DNA of 64,000 nucleotides, taken from positions 5,580,001 through 5,644,000 of the forward strand of contig BSBN01000334.1 in NCBI GenBank assembly GCA_027924645.1, in the 5' to 3' direction. Every line of letters begins with the position of its first letter. The first letter of the stretch is position 1. The DNA comes from Cunninghamia lanceolata. Taxonomy: Eukaryota; Streptophyta; Pinopsida; Cupressales; Cupressaceae. A program made the translations under genes and the position numbers. Of the stretch, positions 1 to 11,665 are shown piece after piece. Below the pieces are notes generated by a model, which was given only the letters and a program-made list of their open reading frames with translations, was not told the origin of the DNA and did no database searches.

Positions 1-145
1 AAAACATGCCAAGCATGGAGAAGACACGTCAAACACATTGAAGACAATGACAGGGACTCAAAACATGAAGAAGATAGTTATAGTCATGCAAAACATGGAG
101 AATATAGTGGATGCATAGAAGACAATTAATGCATGGAAGATATGA
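1..145. repeat. Irregular short repeats (CATGGAGAAGAC-like)
   Basis: Variants of a roughly 12-nt purine-rich phrase (catggagaag, catgaagaag, catggagaat, catggaagat) recur about every 20-30 bases. This is a degenerate microrepeat near the downstream end of the visible part of gypsy element I. No coding potential was recognised. Confidence 0.4.
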
Positions 146-216
146 ATGATTTCTTTTCTTTTTCTCATATATATGAAATGTAGATGCAAGTACAGGAAAG
201 TAAACACATCTACCAT

Positions 217-335
217 AATGTAGGAAGCACTCATTGCGCTAGTCTTTAAACTACATATATGGGGCAACACACACGCAAGACACACCAAACCTCCCAAAAT
301 GTAGGAATCACTCATCACACTAGTATTTAAACTAC
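217..335. repeat. Two-copy direct repeat, 81-bp spacing
   Basis: A 38-bp phrase (AATGTAGGAA.CACTCAT ... TTTAAACTAC) at 217-254 recurs at 298-335 with about five differences. The open frame across it is only a by-product of the duplication. Confidence 0.6.
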
Positions 336-1449
336 ACCTGAGGACAAGCACATTGCTAACATCGACAACATATAGCTTACCTTATATATGCCCCCACCTT
401 AAGGTGGTTGATATCACGCATTGATATCAAGCATGTTAAGGTAGGAAGAAAACACACAAGGGAACACAAACTTTCACAAAGTCCATGCCCCCTGGAGGTG
501 ACATGTATTTTACGATCGCCAAATCTTCCCATAAACACAGCCCTGCAAGAAACATGTTAGTGTCTACATAATCATGATAATGCATATGAAATCTGAGGCA
601 TGCAAGATTCAAGAGAGACAAAGTGCATGGAACAATAGTATTGTTATGATTTGTAAATGAGATAAAAACATCATCAAAATCACTATATAGAGAGCATGAG
701 TGCTTCTACTAGCCAAGTGTTGGATAAGACATACAACCCCATCATCGTATTAGGAACTAAGTCCAATTTTTTATTTCTCGCTAAAGGGAAGCTAGGTCCG
801 CATCAGTATAAATGTTTTTTTGTCATCCACCTGCTAGATAGAAATAGTAGAGGAAGGGAAATAATAAATAAGAGAGGAGAAACAAGTGTCTTAGGGACAT
901 CCAAGTAGGAGGGTGCCCCCAAGTAACCAACCACAATGCTATGTTCATAAGACACAACACACAACAATGAAATTAGAGAGAGTCAATGTAGAAGAATGAT
1001 TATACAAATAGAAGGTCACAATAGAGGCGATCTCCTAGTATCCCAGACCTTACAAGAGAATCAAGGGTCATCCCAGGAGGCCTAAACAATAGATAACACA
1101 TCATGAGAGAGATAAAGGGTTAGAAATACTTACCTATAGGGTCTTTGTATCAGATTTTTGAACTTGCAAACCTCTTGGAGAGGTACTCGATCATGTTTAG
1201 TGCAAAGTTTGAGTGGTTCTTAGAAAAGTCTTATTTATTATCGTATGATGCTTGTTCCTTAAATCCTTGTTTAAATGAGACTTTTTGTTGCTTATGAGGG
1301 GTAGAACCACTATTATTTCCAACTACTAACAATCATCTTACTCTTTTCTAATTTTTAGCGAGTTTTCGTTGTTGGTGCCATCTAGCACAGTAATGGGAAT
1401 CATCTTGTACTGTCTCACTCATTTGTATCAATTGTTCTATTTGTCTTTT
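336..1449. other. Unassigned part of gypsy element I downstream of gag
   Basis: On the minus strand this follows the gag remnant of element I. Short open stretches occur in several frames, but no protease, RT or integrase motif could be recognised. It is either heavily decayed pol or non-coding sequence. Confidence 0.4.
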
Positions 1450-3594
1450 TTATGTGTTTTGATTATCTCCCAATCCATGTAAGGATAACAGAGGAGGAAC
1501 CTCAGCATAAATTCCATTTCTTCGTGGAGGAGGTGGTTTATCCAACTCTTCCTTATCCACCTTAGTCATTCCCACAATATTATCATAGTCTAAATAATCA
1601 TCATCCTCTACTTCTACTAAAACTTGTTCCAACATATTGTTATTTTTATGTTTAGGGAAAGGATTAGTCCAAATTTGTAAATTTTGATTCCGCGAAGCAA
1701 CTGACTTATTTCCATTATCATTCACACCTGATACCTATATGATATTCAAATCAATGAGGTCTTGTATTGCATGTTTAAGATGCATACATCATTCAGTGTC
1801 ATGTCCTTGTGTTTGATGAAAATGACAAAAGGCATTAGCATTGAAGTAAGGTCCTTATGCTTTACTAGGATCAACAAGCTTAATTGGGAGAATCTTCAAA
1901 ATGTTATTACTCATAGCTTGATTCATGATAGAATGATAAGACTCAGATATTAGAGTAAACTTTATTGGTTGATATGATGTCTTCTTCAGATTTGTGATAG
2001 AAGACACATTAGAAAAATTGTTCGTATTTGGTCCATTAATCTTGATGAAACACCTATTGTTATTATTTCTCTTAAAGTTGGTTTGTGATGATCTAGCCAT
2101 GGATAGACTAACTTGAGCCAATGAGTTTTGGTTTTCATACTGAATAGATGAAAGTTGGTAATCATGAAGGGTGGTGCATAAATGTTGAAAGGAGTTATAT
2201 TTTATCAAGAGAATTTTATCACTGATGTTAGGTTGTAGATTTGTAATAAACACCTTCTGAACATCCTCATTTTTCATTTGATACTAAATTTGCATATACA
2301 AATCTTGATACTGACTAATGAATAAGTTAACTTCTCTTTTTGACCTTGTTTGCAATGAACTAAATTGATCAAAGAAAATTGAGGTTCAATGTTTTCTTGG
2401 AAATGTTGTAAAAATTGATCAATAAGTTACGAAAAGGAGTGTATTGAATTTGGAGGCAAAGAGAAAAACCATTCCAAAGTAGTATCTTTGAGAGATCATG
2501 GGAAAAGTTTTGCCAACAAGTCCCTTTCAAAATAGAAATCACTACACATAGTTGTGAATGCTACCACATGAGTATTAGGATCACCTTTTCCACCATATTT
2601 TTCAAAGTGAGGAGTCTCAAACCTCTTAGGCATAGGAGTTCTCAAAATCACATAGGAAAGGAGATTACGGGCATGATATGTTGGTATATTAGGTTGTGAA
2701 GAATTTGTCAAGTTTGTTACCTTTTGTTGTAAAGTAGTCATTCCCTACAAAAGTTGGTTTAGGATGGCATCATTGGGAGACACAGTTTACTGTGAGAAAT
2801 TGGAACCAAAGTGAGGAGGTGATTGAGCCTGAGATATGATAGGTGGAGGCTATGAACAGGTCAACGATGGTTGGACATAATGGTAGGTGGTAGGTCGTTG
2901 AGAATAACTATATGTAATGGGAGGTTGAGAATAAGTGGGATGAAGAGGTGATTGAGAGAAATTATTCATAGAAGAGATCCCCTTAGAAACCAAATTATGA
3001 TAATTAAATCCCACAACTTTGTAATTATTGTCATTCGATACTCCAATACCAGTGCTAGCATTACTACAAGTGTTTGCATCAGTTGTTAAGATCGTTGATG
3101 TAAAGGTGGATATTCTCGTAGTCAATATAGGTACTGATACTAGAGTATGAGATGGTGACAAAGTGTTATTTATCACTTTTACACATTCAGTCACTGGCAT
3201 GATATTGGTTTTTACAATATGTGCTAAACCATGGATTGCATTAACACTCTTGTCCCTCTTTTATCTATTGTCTTACATGGTGAATCATAGGTACATCTTC
3301 TTCAGATATCCTCTTAGTTTGCACATAGTCTTGAAATTCAGCTAGGTCTTTGTCAAATTTATATAGTTACTCATCAGATACATATCCTGTTGTCTCAATA
3401 GCATCATCAATTTCATGAAAAGTTTGCTCTTCCATTGTACTTGTGATAGGTGTAATATCTTGTAACATTTGTGTCTCTCCTTTTGTAAAGAAGGTGTTCA
3501 ATGTGCCAACTTCTTCAAGAGCACTAGATCCCATGTGTCTTATTCTTCTTCTTAAATGAATATTTTTCTTAGGAAAGCAAGTTATGAGACTCAT
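1450..3594 (-). pseudogene. Degenerate Ty3/gypsy gag of element I
   Basis: Several open blocks on the minus strand together resemble one plant gypsy Gag. 3594-3367 is an N-terminal block. 3200-2850 is rich in Ser/Thr/Pro/Tyr. 2741-2496 carries a Gag core with PKRFETPHFEKYGGKGDP followed by FTTMCSDFYFERDLLAKLFP, a pattern known from plant gypsy Gag proteins. 2277-1855 holds the LLIKYNSFQHLCTTLHDYQL segment, and 1725-1450 is an acidic C-terminal block. Frameshifts and stops separate the blocks, so no protein is made. No zinc knuckle was found. Assignment to a clade is not safe from these fragments. Confidence 0.7.
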
Positions 3595-3653
3595 GCAGCA
3601 ATATGCACAAATTTTAGGTGCAAGATATCTTGTAAATGCTTGATTTTTTGTAC

Positions 3654-4175
3654 TTTTTCAATGCAAATATATGAAAGAAAAGGTGTTGTAAGGATTTTGA
3701 TTAGGGGTAGAAAATAATATGTATGATATCAATCCAATACAACAATAAGATCCTTCACAACGCACTCTTGATGCAAATCTAAGATGATGACTAGTCAAAA
3801 CCTAGTGAAAATGCCCTAAAATATGCAATTTTTCACCATTTTTCAATCCCAAGACCCAATGAAATAGGTGTTGTTAGAAATTTTATGAGGTACATAAGAT
3901 AATAGAAATTATATTAGTCATCTAGAAGCATAAAATCTATTACAACATGCTTAGGGTGCAAACTAGGCCAAACCCTAGGGCAAAAATGCTAAAATGTGCA
4001 ATTTTCACCAAATTTTTAATACAAGAAGCCAATAGAAAGGTTTTGTAAATAATTTTTAGAGTGGAAGTAGATAATAACCCTGATATCCTCCAATTAGTGT
4101 AAAAATATTCTTTACAAAATGCCTATAGTGCAAATTTAGAGAGTCAATAAGGCCAAACCTAGTGAAAATCAATGT
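3654..4175. repeat. Diverged ~175-bp tandem repeat in the element I leader
   Basis: Three aligned units start near 3654, 3839 and 4013, each beginning TTTTT(C)AAT. They share AGGTGTTGT.AGAAATTTT-like, TTACAACATGC-like and GTGCAAACTAGG-like blocks in the same order. A weak fourth unit starts near 4175. Units differ at many sites, so the duplication is old. It lies between the primer binding site and gag, where an untranslated leader would be. Confidence 0.6.
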
Positions 4176-4814
4176 TTTTCAAACCCTGGTTTTGAGATCT
4201 TGGTGTAAAATACTATATGAATGTTTTGCATGCTGATGTATTATGAAAAATAAATTATCTCAGATCTGAAAATGATTTCCAAGCCCTAACATGCAAAATG
4301 CAAGTGCAAATCTAGTGAAAAATCAATTACAATGTTAGTTTTTGTTGAAATTTTCTATGCAAAAATGCAAATTTTTAAAATCTAAATGCAAATTTGCACT
4401 AAAATGAAACACTACAGACAAATGAAAATTTTAATGAGTGTCTTAGATTAGTAGAAAAATCTGAAACAATATTTTACATACAAACCCTAGACTTTGGATT
4501 TACTAGGTTATATGCAAAATTCACAATTTTCAACAAAACCCTAGCAATTTTATAATAAAAATGCAATGCAAGATATTGAATTTTTGTAATTTTCTGCAAT
4601 TTATCTCAGATCTATTGTAAAAATAAAAAAATGTATGAAATTCAAACTAATTGATGCAACATGCAAACCCTAAAATGCCATTTGTTTTTTCAAATTTTCT
4701 AATTTTTCTAGTTTTTTTAAGTTTTCGAATGCAATAAGATGAATCATACTATGAATGAATGAAATCATCACAAATCTGTAGAAAAACACTTAGTAAGGTG
4801 AAAACAAGTCCAAT
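4176..4814. other. A+T-rich leader of element I
   Basis: This is A-rich sequence with recurrent ATGCAAATTT and AACCCTAG phrases and no open frame of note. By position it is the untranslated region between the 5' LTR and gag of element I, read on the minus strand. Confidence 0.5.
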
Positions 4815-4832
4815 AAAGTAGGCTCACCAAAA
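4815..4832 (-). promoter_or_regulatory. Primer binding site of element I (probable)
   Basis: Directly after the LTR end, the minus strand reads TTTTGGTGAGCCTACTTT. The matching position of gypsy element C reads TTTTGGTGAACCTGACGTGG. The shared TTTTGGTGA(A/G)CC at the same place in two elements supports a tRNA primer site. The tRNA was not identified. Confidence 0.5.
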
Positions 4833-6063
4833 TGTAATAGGTGGAATTTGGATAGTTGAGTCTTAGGTAGTTTTGTGTGTGTATCCTCCTTTCACCAATT
4901 ACATTCAAGGACCTAGTGCCGAGTGGCCATGTACAATTAGACCCTAGATTACTATGAGATGTAGGGAAACTTGGATTTGTATGATTTCATTTCCACTTAT
5001 CTTCTCTTATGTTCAATTGTACATCAAAACCCTAATTATGCAAATACGACAGCAAACAGATAAATATCAGAAAATGCTGGTAAAGAAAAATGTAAAATGA
5101 CAAATGAAAGTGCACCTTTTTCTAGAGATCAGAGGTGAAAAAGTTAGGGACTAAAGAGTAGGCACCCAAGTCCAATGTCTTGCTTTTTGTCAAGATTTAC
5201 AAACAAGATCTGCAACTTGTTCCTGTTGTACCAAAGGTTTTCCCATCATGGAACTTTGAGGACTAATGAGTGGGTGCCCTAGTCCAGGGAGCTATTTTCT
5301 TCTCTGATCTACAATTCTAACACTCTGAGATACCCTTATGTAACTTCACTTTTCCTGTATCCTCAACTTGTAACCTGCAATCATGAAAACTTTGGGAGGG
5401 GATTTTGGTGTTTAGAGGCTTGCCTCAATCAAGCCTCAGAGAGACATTCAAGTCTTTCGAACACTATTAGAGAGTGCGTGCCCTTGTGAGACAGAGGCAA
5501 AAACCAAAAGATAAATACTCAAAAACACAAATGATGTCACCTTGTAGTGAAGATCTCATGGGAGGAAGAAGCTCTTCATGCTATGACGACATGGATGCTC
5601 AAATCTGCAAATGCAAACACATAGACAACACAAATCTAGTCTTGCTACACAATGAATGCATTAAATCACCTTTAGGATGCATAAAGTTTACAATAGCCAT
5701 CTAGTTTACAAATGAATGCCTAAACATGTTTATATATGCAACTACAAACACTCCTGGCATGAATTTCATAATTCAAACTTACCGTGTCGACATAGGACCC
5801 AAATAATGGTCACAAGCCAACACTTAAAATTTGGGATTGACCCAAAATAGGGTAGGACTAGGGCATGGGCACCCAAGTCCTCCCCACTATTTTGTGTAGG
5901 CTTAGGTTCAAGGGATCCCCCTAGGTCCCATTTTCCATAAAACTTAGGTTTCATTTCATTAGGATGTCAAAATATACGTGATATGTCTTAAGTGCAGATA
6001 AAAGACCTAGGAGCTAAACCTTATGAGGGAAGAGCCCCCAAGGGGACATTTTCTAATGCTACA
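4833..6063 (-). repeat. 5' LTR of gypsy element I (1,231 bp)
   Basis: Bounded by TG (4833) and CA (6063). It matches, over nearly its whole length, the solo LTR at 10382-11617, which proves the ends and size. On the minus strand a TATA-like TATATAAACA lies near 5728-5738. The LTR contains three copies of a stem-forming motif (GGACT...GGGTGCCCAAGTCC). There is no matching duplication on the left because the left side is the element interior. Confidence 0.82.
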
Positions 6064-8031
6064 TTTGTTATAGCAGGACTCCTTGATTGTGTTGGGGCCA
6101 TGGATGATCTTCATTTAGGGATGGTTACTTTGTTTCTATGGATAGCACATTGTCACGATTTAGTGGGAGTTTTGGCAGTGATATGGATTCATCATTAGTG
6201 ATGGATGATCTTCTTTAGCGGTTGGGGTGTCTTAGAGAGACTCTTGGATTATCATTCATTTTTTAGTGAGAGTACTTTGACATCTTAACTTCTATTGTTA
6301 GTAGATGGTTATCTTCATGTTTTTAGATATTTTGACATCCTTTTTTACCATGGTGGACTCTTGGAGTCTTTGTTTGAGGTGTCAATTTATAACTTGTGAG
6401 TTTGACATGTTGATCCTTTATTTAAAGATGTTGATATTGTGTCTTGATGTATTCTTGATTGTACATTGGAGTTTTTGACATGATATAGGTTCTAAAGATT
6501 GGATGTGTGCATTAGTGCACATGATCTCCTTGGAGGAGATGGTTAGATTATGATATCATGATGGGATTCATGATTATGTAGATGTGAAGTAGGAGCATTG
6601 ATAGTGATCTTGTTGGATCTATTGATATTAAGTACATTGATCATGTTCTTGGGAGCTTCATGATAGTTCAATGTTGCATTTAGAGTTTAGCATGGATTGA
6701 GATGATTACTTGGAGACTTAGGTGAGGCTAGAGTTCTCTGTGGATTAGAGACACTTGTTGAGATGATTACTCATTGGAGGTTTCAACAGATAGACTGAGG
6801 AGCCTACACCTAGATATGGACGCAAGTTCATTATGGACCTAGATTAAATTGTTCTTGGAGACAGTCTTTATGAGTTGGTGTATCTTTGAGGGGCATTCTC
6901 ATTCCCCACTCTTGGTCTCCTCAATGGTTTATTATCTATAAGGTATTGTCCATCCTTTTAGATGCATTTTGCTTTATGTTATATCTTCTCATGGTTATCG
7001 ATCTCAAGCTATGGTTATTAGTTCTGGAGGGTTCATTTGAGGGACATTGGAATGGTTATCTCTTTGTTCATATGGTTTGATTTATGATTTCCATTATGAG
7101 GATTTTAGGATATGTGATTGGGCTTATTCCTGGTTAAGGAATGGTTATGAGTTTGATCTTCCTTGATTAGAGAGGCTTACATCAATGTTGATTACATGTT
7201 ACATATGTTCATTTGACCTATGAGATTGAATGTTTGGGTGTTGTTGAGGCTTTTTTCATTTGGGGTTGTAGAGGAGATCATACTTGACATAGCTTTGCAC
7301 TTTGAGGTGTTGGTAGGACATTATAATTTATAGGTTTTCTCTTTGTCTTATGGCTACTTCCTAGAGGATCAAGTTTATATGGTTGGACTTGTGTTAGTTA
7401 TGGTGACATGTTGTGAGACAGTATGCAGTGATTTATCTTGCATGTGTAGATCATTGTGATTGTTCTTGATACTACATTAGATTGTTGTTTAGACACACCT
7501 TGGTTTGAGTGTTGATTAGTAGACTTGGGATACCTTGGATCTATTTTTAGATTTGACATTACCCATGTAATGGGAGCTCTTGGATGTATGTGTTCTTCAT
7601 TGATAGGTTTTATACATCGAGCTTATTATTGTATTATATGGGTTTGATATATTTTTTCCATGAGTTTACTGATGTTGTTGATAGCTATGAGGTATGGATG
7701 GTTGGATGTATTAGCATATATTGTAGTGCTATTTCAACTCATGTGGGTTTTTACCCTTTGATAGCTACTTGGAACTTTTGTCATCACTTGGATTTGATGC
7801 TAGTGTTCTTCGGATTGGTGCATCTTCACCTTGGCATGTTCCCTTTCTTCCATAGGTGGCACATTGGAGGATGATATGAGTTCTTGCTTATGATGGTGGT
7901 TACATTAGTTTTATTGCAAGTATCTTGATGGAGTATGAGAGCATATTAGAGATTCATGTGGTTTCATGTTTTCCTGTGATGATGTATTTCATTGATTGAC
8001 CCTTATGCAATGTATATAACAAGTGGGAGAA
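6064..8031. other. T/G-rich interior of element K, no recognisable gene
   Basis: About 2 kb rich in T and G on the plus strand. Open frames here are short and dominated by Leu, Phe, Ile and Val, as T-rich DNA produces by chance. No Gag, RT, RNase H or integrase motif was recognised. By position it is the region between pol and the 3' LTR, possibly a worn-out extra frame. Confidence 0.45.
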
Positions 8032-8725
8032 TGTTGAGAAAAGGTGTTTTTCACCTTGCATAACATTAATTAATTTAATTATGTAAAATAAATATTCTTT
8101 TGTTGTGCAGCTTAATTGATGTGTTTAGCCACATTAAATATTTATTTGGTATCACTTATAAAAGTTGTATTTAACATTAGGAGACATAAGGCAAATATTT
8201 ATTATTTGTGCAAAATAATTAATTTTGGGGTTAATGGTTTTGTGATCATGGTTTTGAGTCACATTGTTTTTATCCAATACCATAAGTTTTATTTGTGTGG
8301 GCTTGAGTCTATAAAAGTAAGCACAAGGTTAGTGGTTAGGTTTGGCTCTTATTTTCTAGATTATGTGAGAGGTTATCATTGTATTGAACTTTCTCTTGTG
8401 AGTGCATATTGTAAAGCGTGGCATCAGATGTGTGGATTCATGCTTGGATACATGGAGGTTGTAGTAGAGGAGCTTGATGTTCCAGAGGTGTTCATGGAGA
8501 CTCTATGAGTGTATTGCAATTTCTTATGGCTAAATAATACATTGAGTATGGATGCTTTTGGAGGCTAGGTTTTTCCCTCAATGAGAGTTTTTCGAGGGTA
8601 TATCTTGTGTTATCTTGTTGATTATCTATTGATCATTGCATTGTTGTAAATTTATAAGATTGTATGCATCATTATATCCTTTGGGTTATGTGAAATTGGT
8701 TTGATCTACCTGTAAATTCCTAACA
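8032..8725 (+). repeat. 3' LTR of element K (694 bp)
   Basis: Starts TGTTGAGAAAAGG right after the polypurine run and ends CCTAACA. A good TATA box, CTATAAAAG, lies at 8309-8317. The sequence after the LTR returns to the GRAS-like frame. Confidence 0.68.
8309..8317 (+). promoter_or_regulatory. TATA box in LTR K
   Basis: CTATAAAAG, 277 bases into the 694-bp LTR, the expected place for the U3/R promoter. Confidence 0.5.
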
Positions 8726-9428
8726 AATTGCATCACTTTTCTATAGGGCATTATTAGAAAATAGAAATCCATGAGAGTATTACAATTGTGTTCAACAGAT
8801 TCATCGATGCTACTATAGGTAAAATTTAGGGATGGTTAAGTAGACTTCTTTTTCCCACCCTGGGTCTCTCATTCTATTCTGTCCTGCAAGGCTTCTAAAA
8901 AATAATAAGCAACCCTTTCCATGGGGTTTATGAAATTGGAAGACAAATTCTTGCATTAACTCAGGAGGTTGGCCACTTGATCATATTTATTGTTGTTGAT
9001 CATGGCTGCAAAGGCAAAGAGAAGAAGAGACACATCCATTCCTCCCTACTCTTCCATCTATAGAGGACAAGTTGTAAAATGGTTGGCGTGGTCAAAACCA
9101 CCATTGGTAGATGCTCGCTTGAAACAAGCCCCGACCAATTTCACAATTTCTTTGCTCAACAAAATCTTCTTATTTGCAGCCATCTCATTGCCAAATTCAA
9201 CATATAGAAAAGCAAAATCACCCACCTTGTCTAGACAGTGTAATGATAGTAATTCCTCTATGTCCAAGGATATAATATTAACACATATAGTAAACAGTTT
9301 ATCTTCATTTTCCCAATCCGAGCTTTGATTATTGATGTGATCCAAGAGCTCATCGAATGATGGCTCATCTATTTGGATGAGAAATTAGCTAAGATCAATA
9401 TACTCTAATAGAGGAGGAGAAGGAATCT
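8726..9428 (-). pseudogene. GRAS-family transcription factor pseudogene fragment
   Basis: On the minus strand one frame gives, in order, DEPSFDELLDHINNQ, then LLLFAFAAMINNNKYDQVANL, then NPMERVAYYFLEALQDRIE, then LNFTYSSIDESVEHN, then MPYRKVMQF. This is the start of a GRAS domain: the first leucine-heptad region with its ERVAYYF.EAL block, followed by the stretch leading to the second core motif. GRAS proteins are plant nuclear transcription regulators. At least six stops interrupt the frame, several explained by C-to-T change (CAA to TAA, CGA to TGA). The domain is cut at 8726 by element K. The 5' side ends at the insertion of element J, and an open in-frame stretch resumes beyond J at about 15059-15150. 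Confidence 0.72.
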
Positions 9429-11650
9429 TGATGCAATAGCATACAAAACCTTTCTAGGAACGTTTCTTATGACACCAGAGTGGCAACGGGCAATGTGGGA
9501 AATTTATGTGTGGTGCCTACTTTCATGTCAATTTTCTTCAATTGTTAACTATTGTTGCCCACTACCTTCTTGAGGATTTGATGAAGAGGATTTGAGGATT
9601 TGAATTATATCATTCCTAAAATAGAGGGAATAATGTTTATTCAATCCTTCTGGTGGCAGAAATTTTGATCTGAACACTAGGTTTGAAATATGGAAGAATG
9701 TAAATGCCTTGAATTGGGTATAGCACCTATTTTAGGCAACTACTCATTATGAAATATGATAAAACATTATTGTCTTGGAGAAAAAAAGGAGAGGGGCATT
9801 AAAATATATAATGGAGATCTTAAATGTTTTATCATTATAAAAAAGGATAGCCAGATTTAAAATTTATTTCAATGTAGAAATTAAGAGCTAAAGCACCACT
9901 TCATGGTAGATTTTCCTTTTAGTAATTTATAGTAGAGATGGGGGACGTGGGAAGAAGAGGAAATGTTGTTTGAAAGCATCATAAATAAGGGGAAAAATCT
10001 AAAAAGAAAGGGAAGAGAGCACCCAAAATGAAAGTAGGAGTGCTTGAGTTGGAAGAAGGTGCCTCATATTGAGGCTGAATGTATGTTGAATATATGTAGT
10101 AGATTGTGAGTGGAGGATTTTAGCAGTTTGAGTGAGAAAACAAACCATGAGAGTGGCATAGAAAAGAGTATAGTGGAAGCCAAAGAATATTTTTCATGTG
10201 TAGAGACCATGATGGCCATAACTGTAATGTTATTACAGATTTATGTAACCTATTGTTGATGTAATTGTTTACTAGTTTGACTTCAATAAAATGAGCAAAC
10301 TGAATTGTGTTGCATTTTATTATGTCATGTGAGTCTGTTTAAGAGTAGAGAGTCTCTGTATAAAATGTTTTGAGTTATGTGTGTTTAGGTGAAAATTGTA
10401 TTTGTTTAATGTTTAGCTTTTTAGATGTTTAAATCCTCCTTTCACCTTATACATTCAAGGATCTAGGGTTGAGTGGCAATTCACTATCATACCCTAGGTC
10501 ACTGTGAGATGTAGGGAAACTTGGATTAGGGAATTTAACTATAAATTTTCTTAATTAACCATTAAAACTCTAATTTTGCAAATACGACTGTAAACAAAAG
10601 AATAACAGAAAAAGCTCTTGCAGACGGAAGTAAAATATCAAATCACAGAGTACCTATTTTTGGGGTTCTGAGGCAGAAAAGTTAGGGACAAAAGACCGGG
10701 TGCCCAAGTCCAATGCCCTACTTTTTGTCTAGATCTGAGAACTCAGTCTGTAACTCTTTCCTATTGTTCCAGAGATTTTCCCTTCACAAAAATTGGAGGA
10801 CTAATGAGCCAGCGCCCAAGTCCAGGGTGCAATTTTTTCTTCTGTTCTGCAATTTTGACACTTCAAGATTCCATCTTGCAACTTCAGTTTTTCCAGTTTC
10901 ATAACCTATAACCTACATGCATGAAAGCTTTGGGAGGGGGTTGTGGTGTTTAGAGTCTTACCTCAGTCAACCCCTGGAGGACACTTAAGTCTCTGAACAC
11001 CATTGTCAGATAAAGAGTGTGTGCCCTTGTGAGGCAAAGGCAAAAAACCAAAGGAAATGATGATGAAAACACAATATAATGTCACCTTGTAGTGAAGATA
11101 CTATGGGAGGAAGATTCTCTTCATTCCATGATGAAATAGATACTCAAATCTGCAAACACAAACACATAAACCACACAAGTCAGCTCTTGCAACATAATGA
11201 AAGCCTTAAATTACCTTGAGAACACAATAGCTTGGTAGTAATCATATAGTAATGCTCTAGTTTACAAATGAATGCCTAAACATGCTTTTATATGCAACTA
11301 CAAACACTCCCGCCAAGATTTTCATAATTTAAACTTACTGTGTTGGCATAGAACCCAGGTAATGGTCATAAACTGACACCCAAAAATTAGGGCTACCTCA
11401 AAATAGGGTAGGACTAGGGCGGGGGCACCCAAGTCCTCCCCATATTTTGGCTAGGGTAAGGCTCAAGGGGTCCTCCTAGGTCCCATTTGTCATATTACCT
11501 AGGGCTCATTCCATCGGGATGCCAAATTATGAAGTAATGTCCTAAGTGCATGTAAAAGACCTGAGAGCTAAACCTTATGAGGGAAAAGCCCCCAAGGGGA
11601 CATTTTCCAACGTTACAATGTGTATGAAGGAGAATTTTGTCACTACATCA
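9429..11650 (+). repeat. 5' LTR of J, interrupted by a solo LTR
   Basis: 9429-10381 and 11618-11650 together match the 3' copy at 14012-15058. Shared landmarks include TTATGACACCAGAGTGGCAA, TGCCCACTACCTTCTTGA and AAAATGTTTTGAGTTATGT. It ends CACTACATCA, right before the primer site. Confidence 0.68.
10382..11617 (-). mobile_element. Solo LTR of the element I family (1,236 bp)
   Basis: TG...CA ends flanked by perfect ATGTG duplications (10377-10381 and 11618-11622). The uninterrupted J 3' LTR shows the empty site GAGTTATGTATATGAGGG at 15021-15038. The sequence matches the LTR at 4833-6063 in the same orientation. A minus-strand TATA-like CATATAAAAGC lies at about 11284-11294. Ectopic LTR-LTR recombination normally produces such solo LTRs. 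Confidence 0.88.
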
Positions 11651-11651
11651 G

Positions 11652-11665
11652 TGTTATCAGAGTGG
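11652..11665 (+). promoter_or_regulatory. Primer binding site of J (Met-tRNA type, altered)
   Basis: TGTTATCAGAGTGG follows the LTR end by one base. The usual plant form is TGGTATCAGAGC, so two or three positions differ, in keeping with age. Confidence 0.5.

Larger units (their letters stand above)
1..6063 (-). mobile_element. Ty3/gypsy element I, 5' portion (truncated by window edge)
   Basis: Read on the minus strand, the order is 5' LTR (6063-4833), primer binding site, a 1.2-kb leader with tandem repeats, then a degenerate gag (3594-1450). The rest lies outside the window, so its far LTR and target duplication cannot be checked. A solo LTR of the same family sits at 10382-11617. Its right edge (6063/6064) breaks into the internal region of element K, so I is younger than K. 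Confidence 0.72.
6064..8725 (+). mobile_element. LTR element K: 3' portion of an older retrotransposon
   Basis: A polypurine run (AAGTGGGAGAA, 8021-8031) abuts a TG...CA LTR at 8032-8725, so this is the plus-strand 3' end of an element. The interior was cut at 6063/6064 by element I, and the 5' half lies outside the window. The element entered a GRAS-like pseudogene: coding similarity resumes immediately after the LTR, starting with the presumed target duplication AATTG (8726-8730). Confidence 0.62.

Noticed and set aside
58..351. 97-codon minus-strand frame with an internal repeat
   Set aside because: The repeat in the peptide simply mirrors the 81-bp-spaced DNA duplication. No family was recognised.
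696..908. 70-codon plus-strand frame
   Set aside because: Opposite to the direction of element I. No similarity recognised and no supporting context.
6886..8508. Series of plus-strand open frames that look like membrane proteins
   Set aside because: They come from T-rich DNA (Leu/Phe/Ile/Val by composition), lack start context and family motifs, and the last one lies inside the K LTR.
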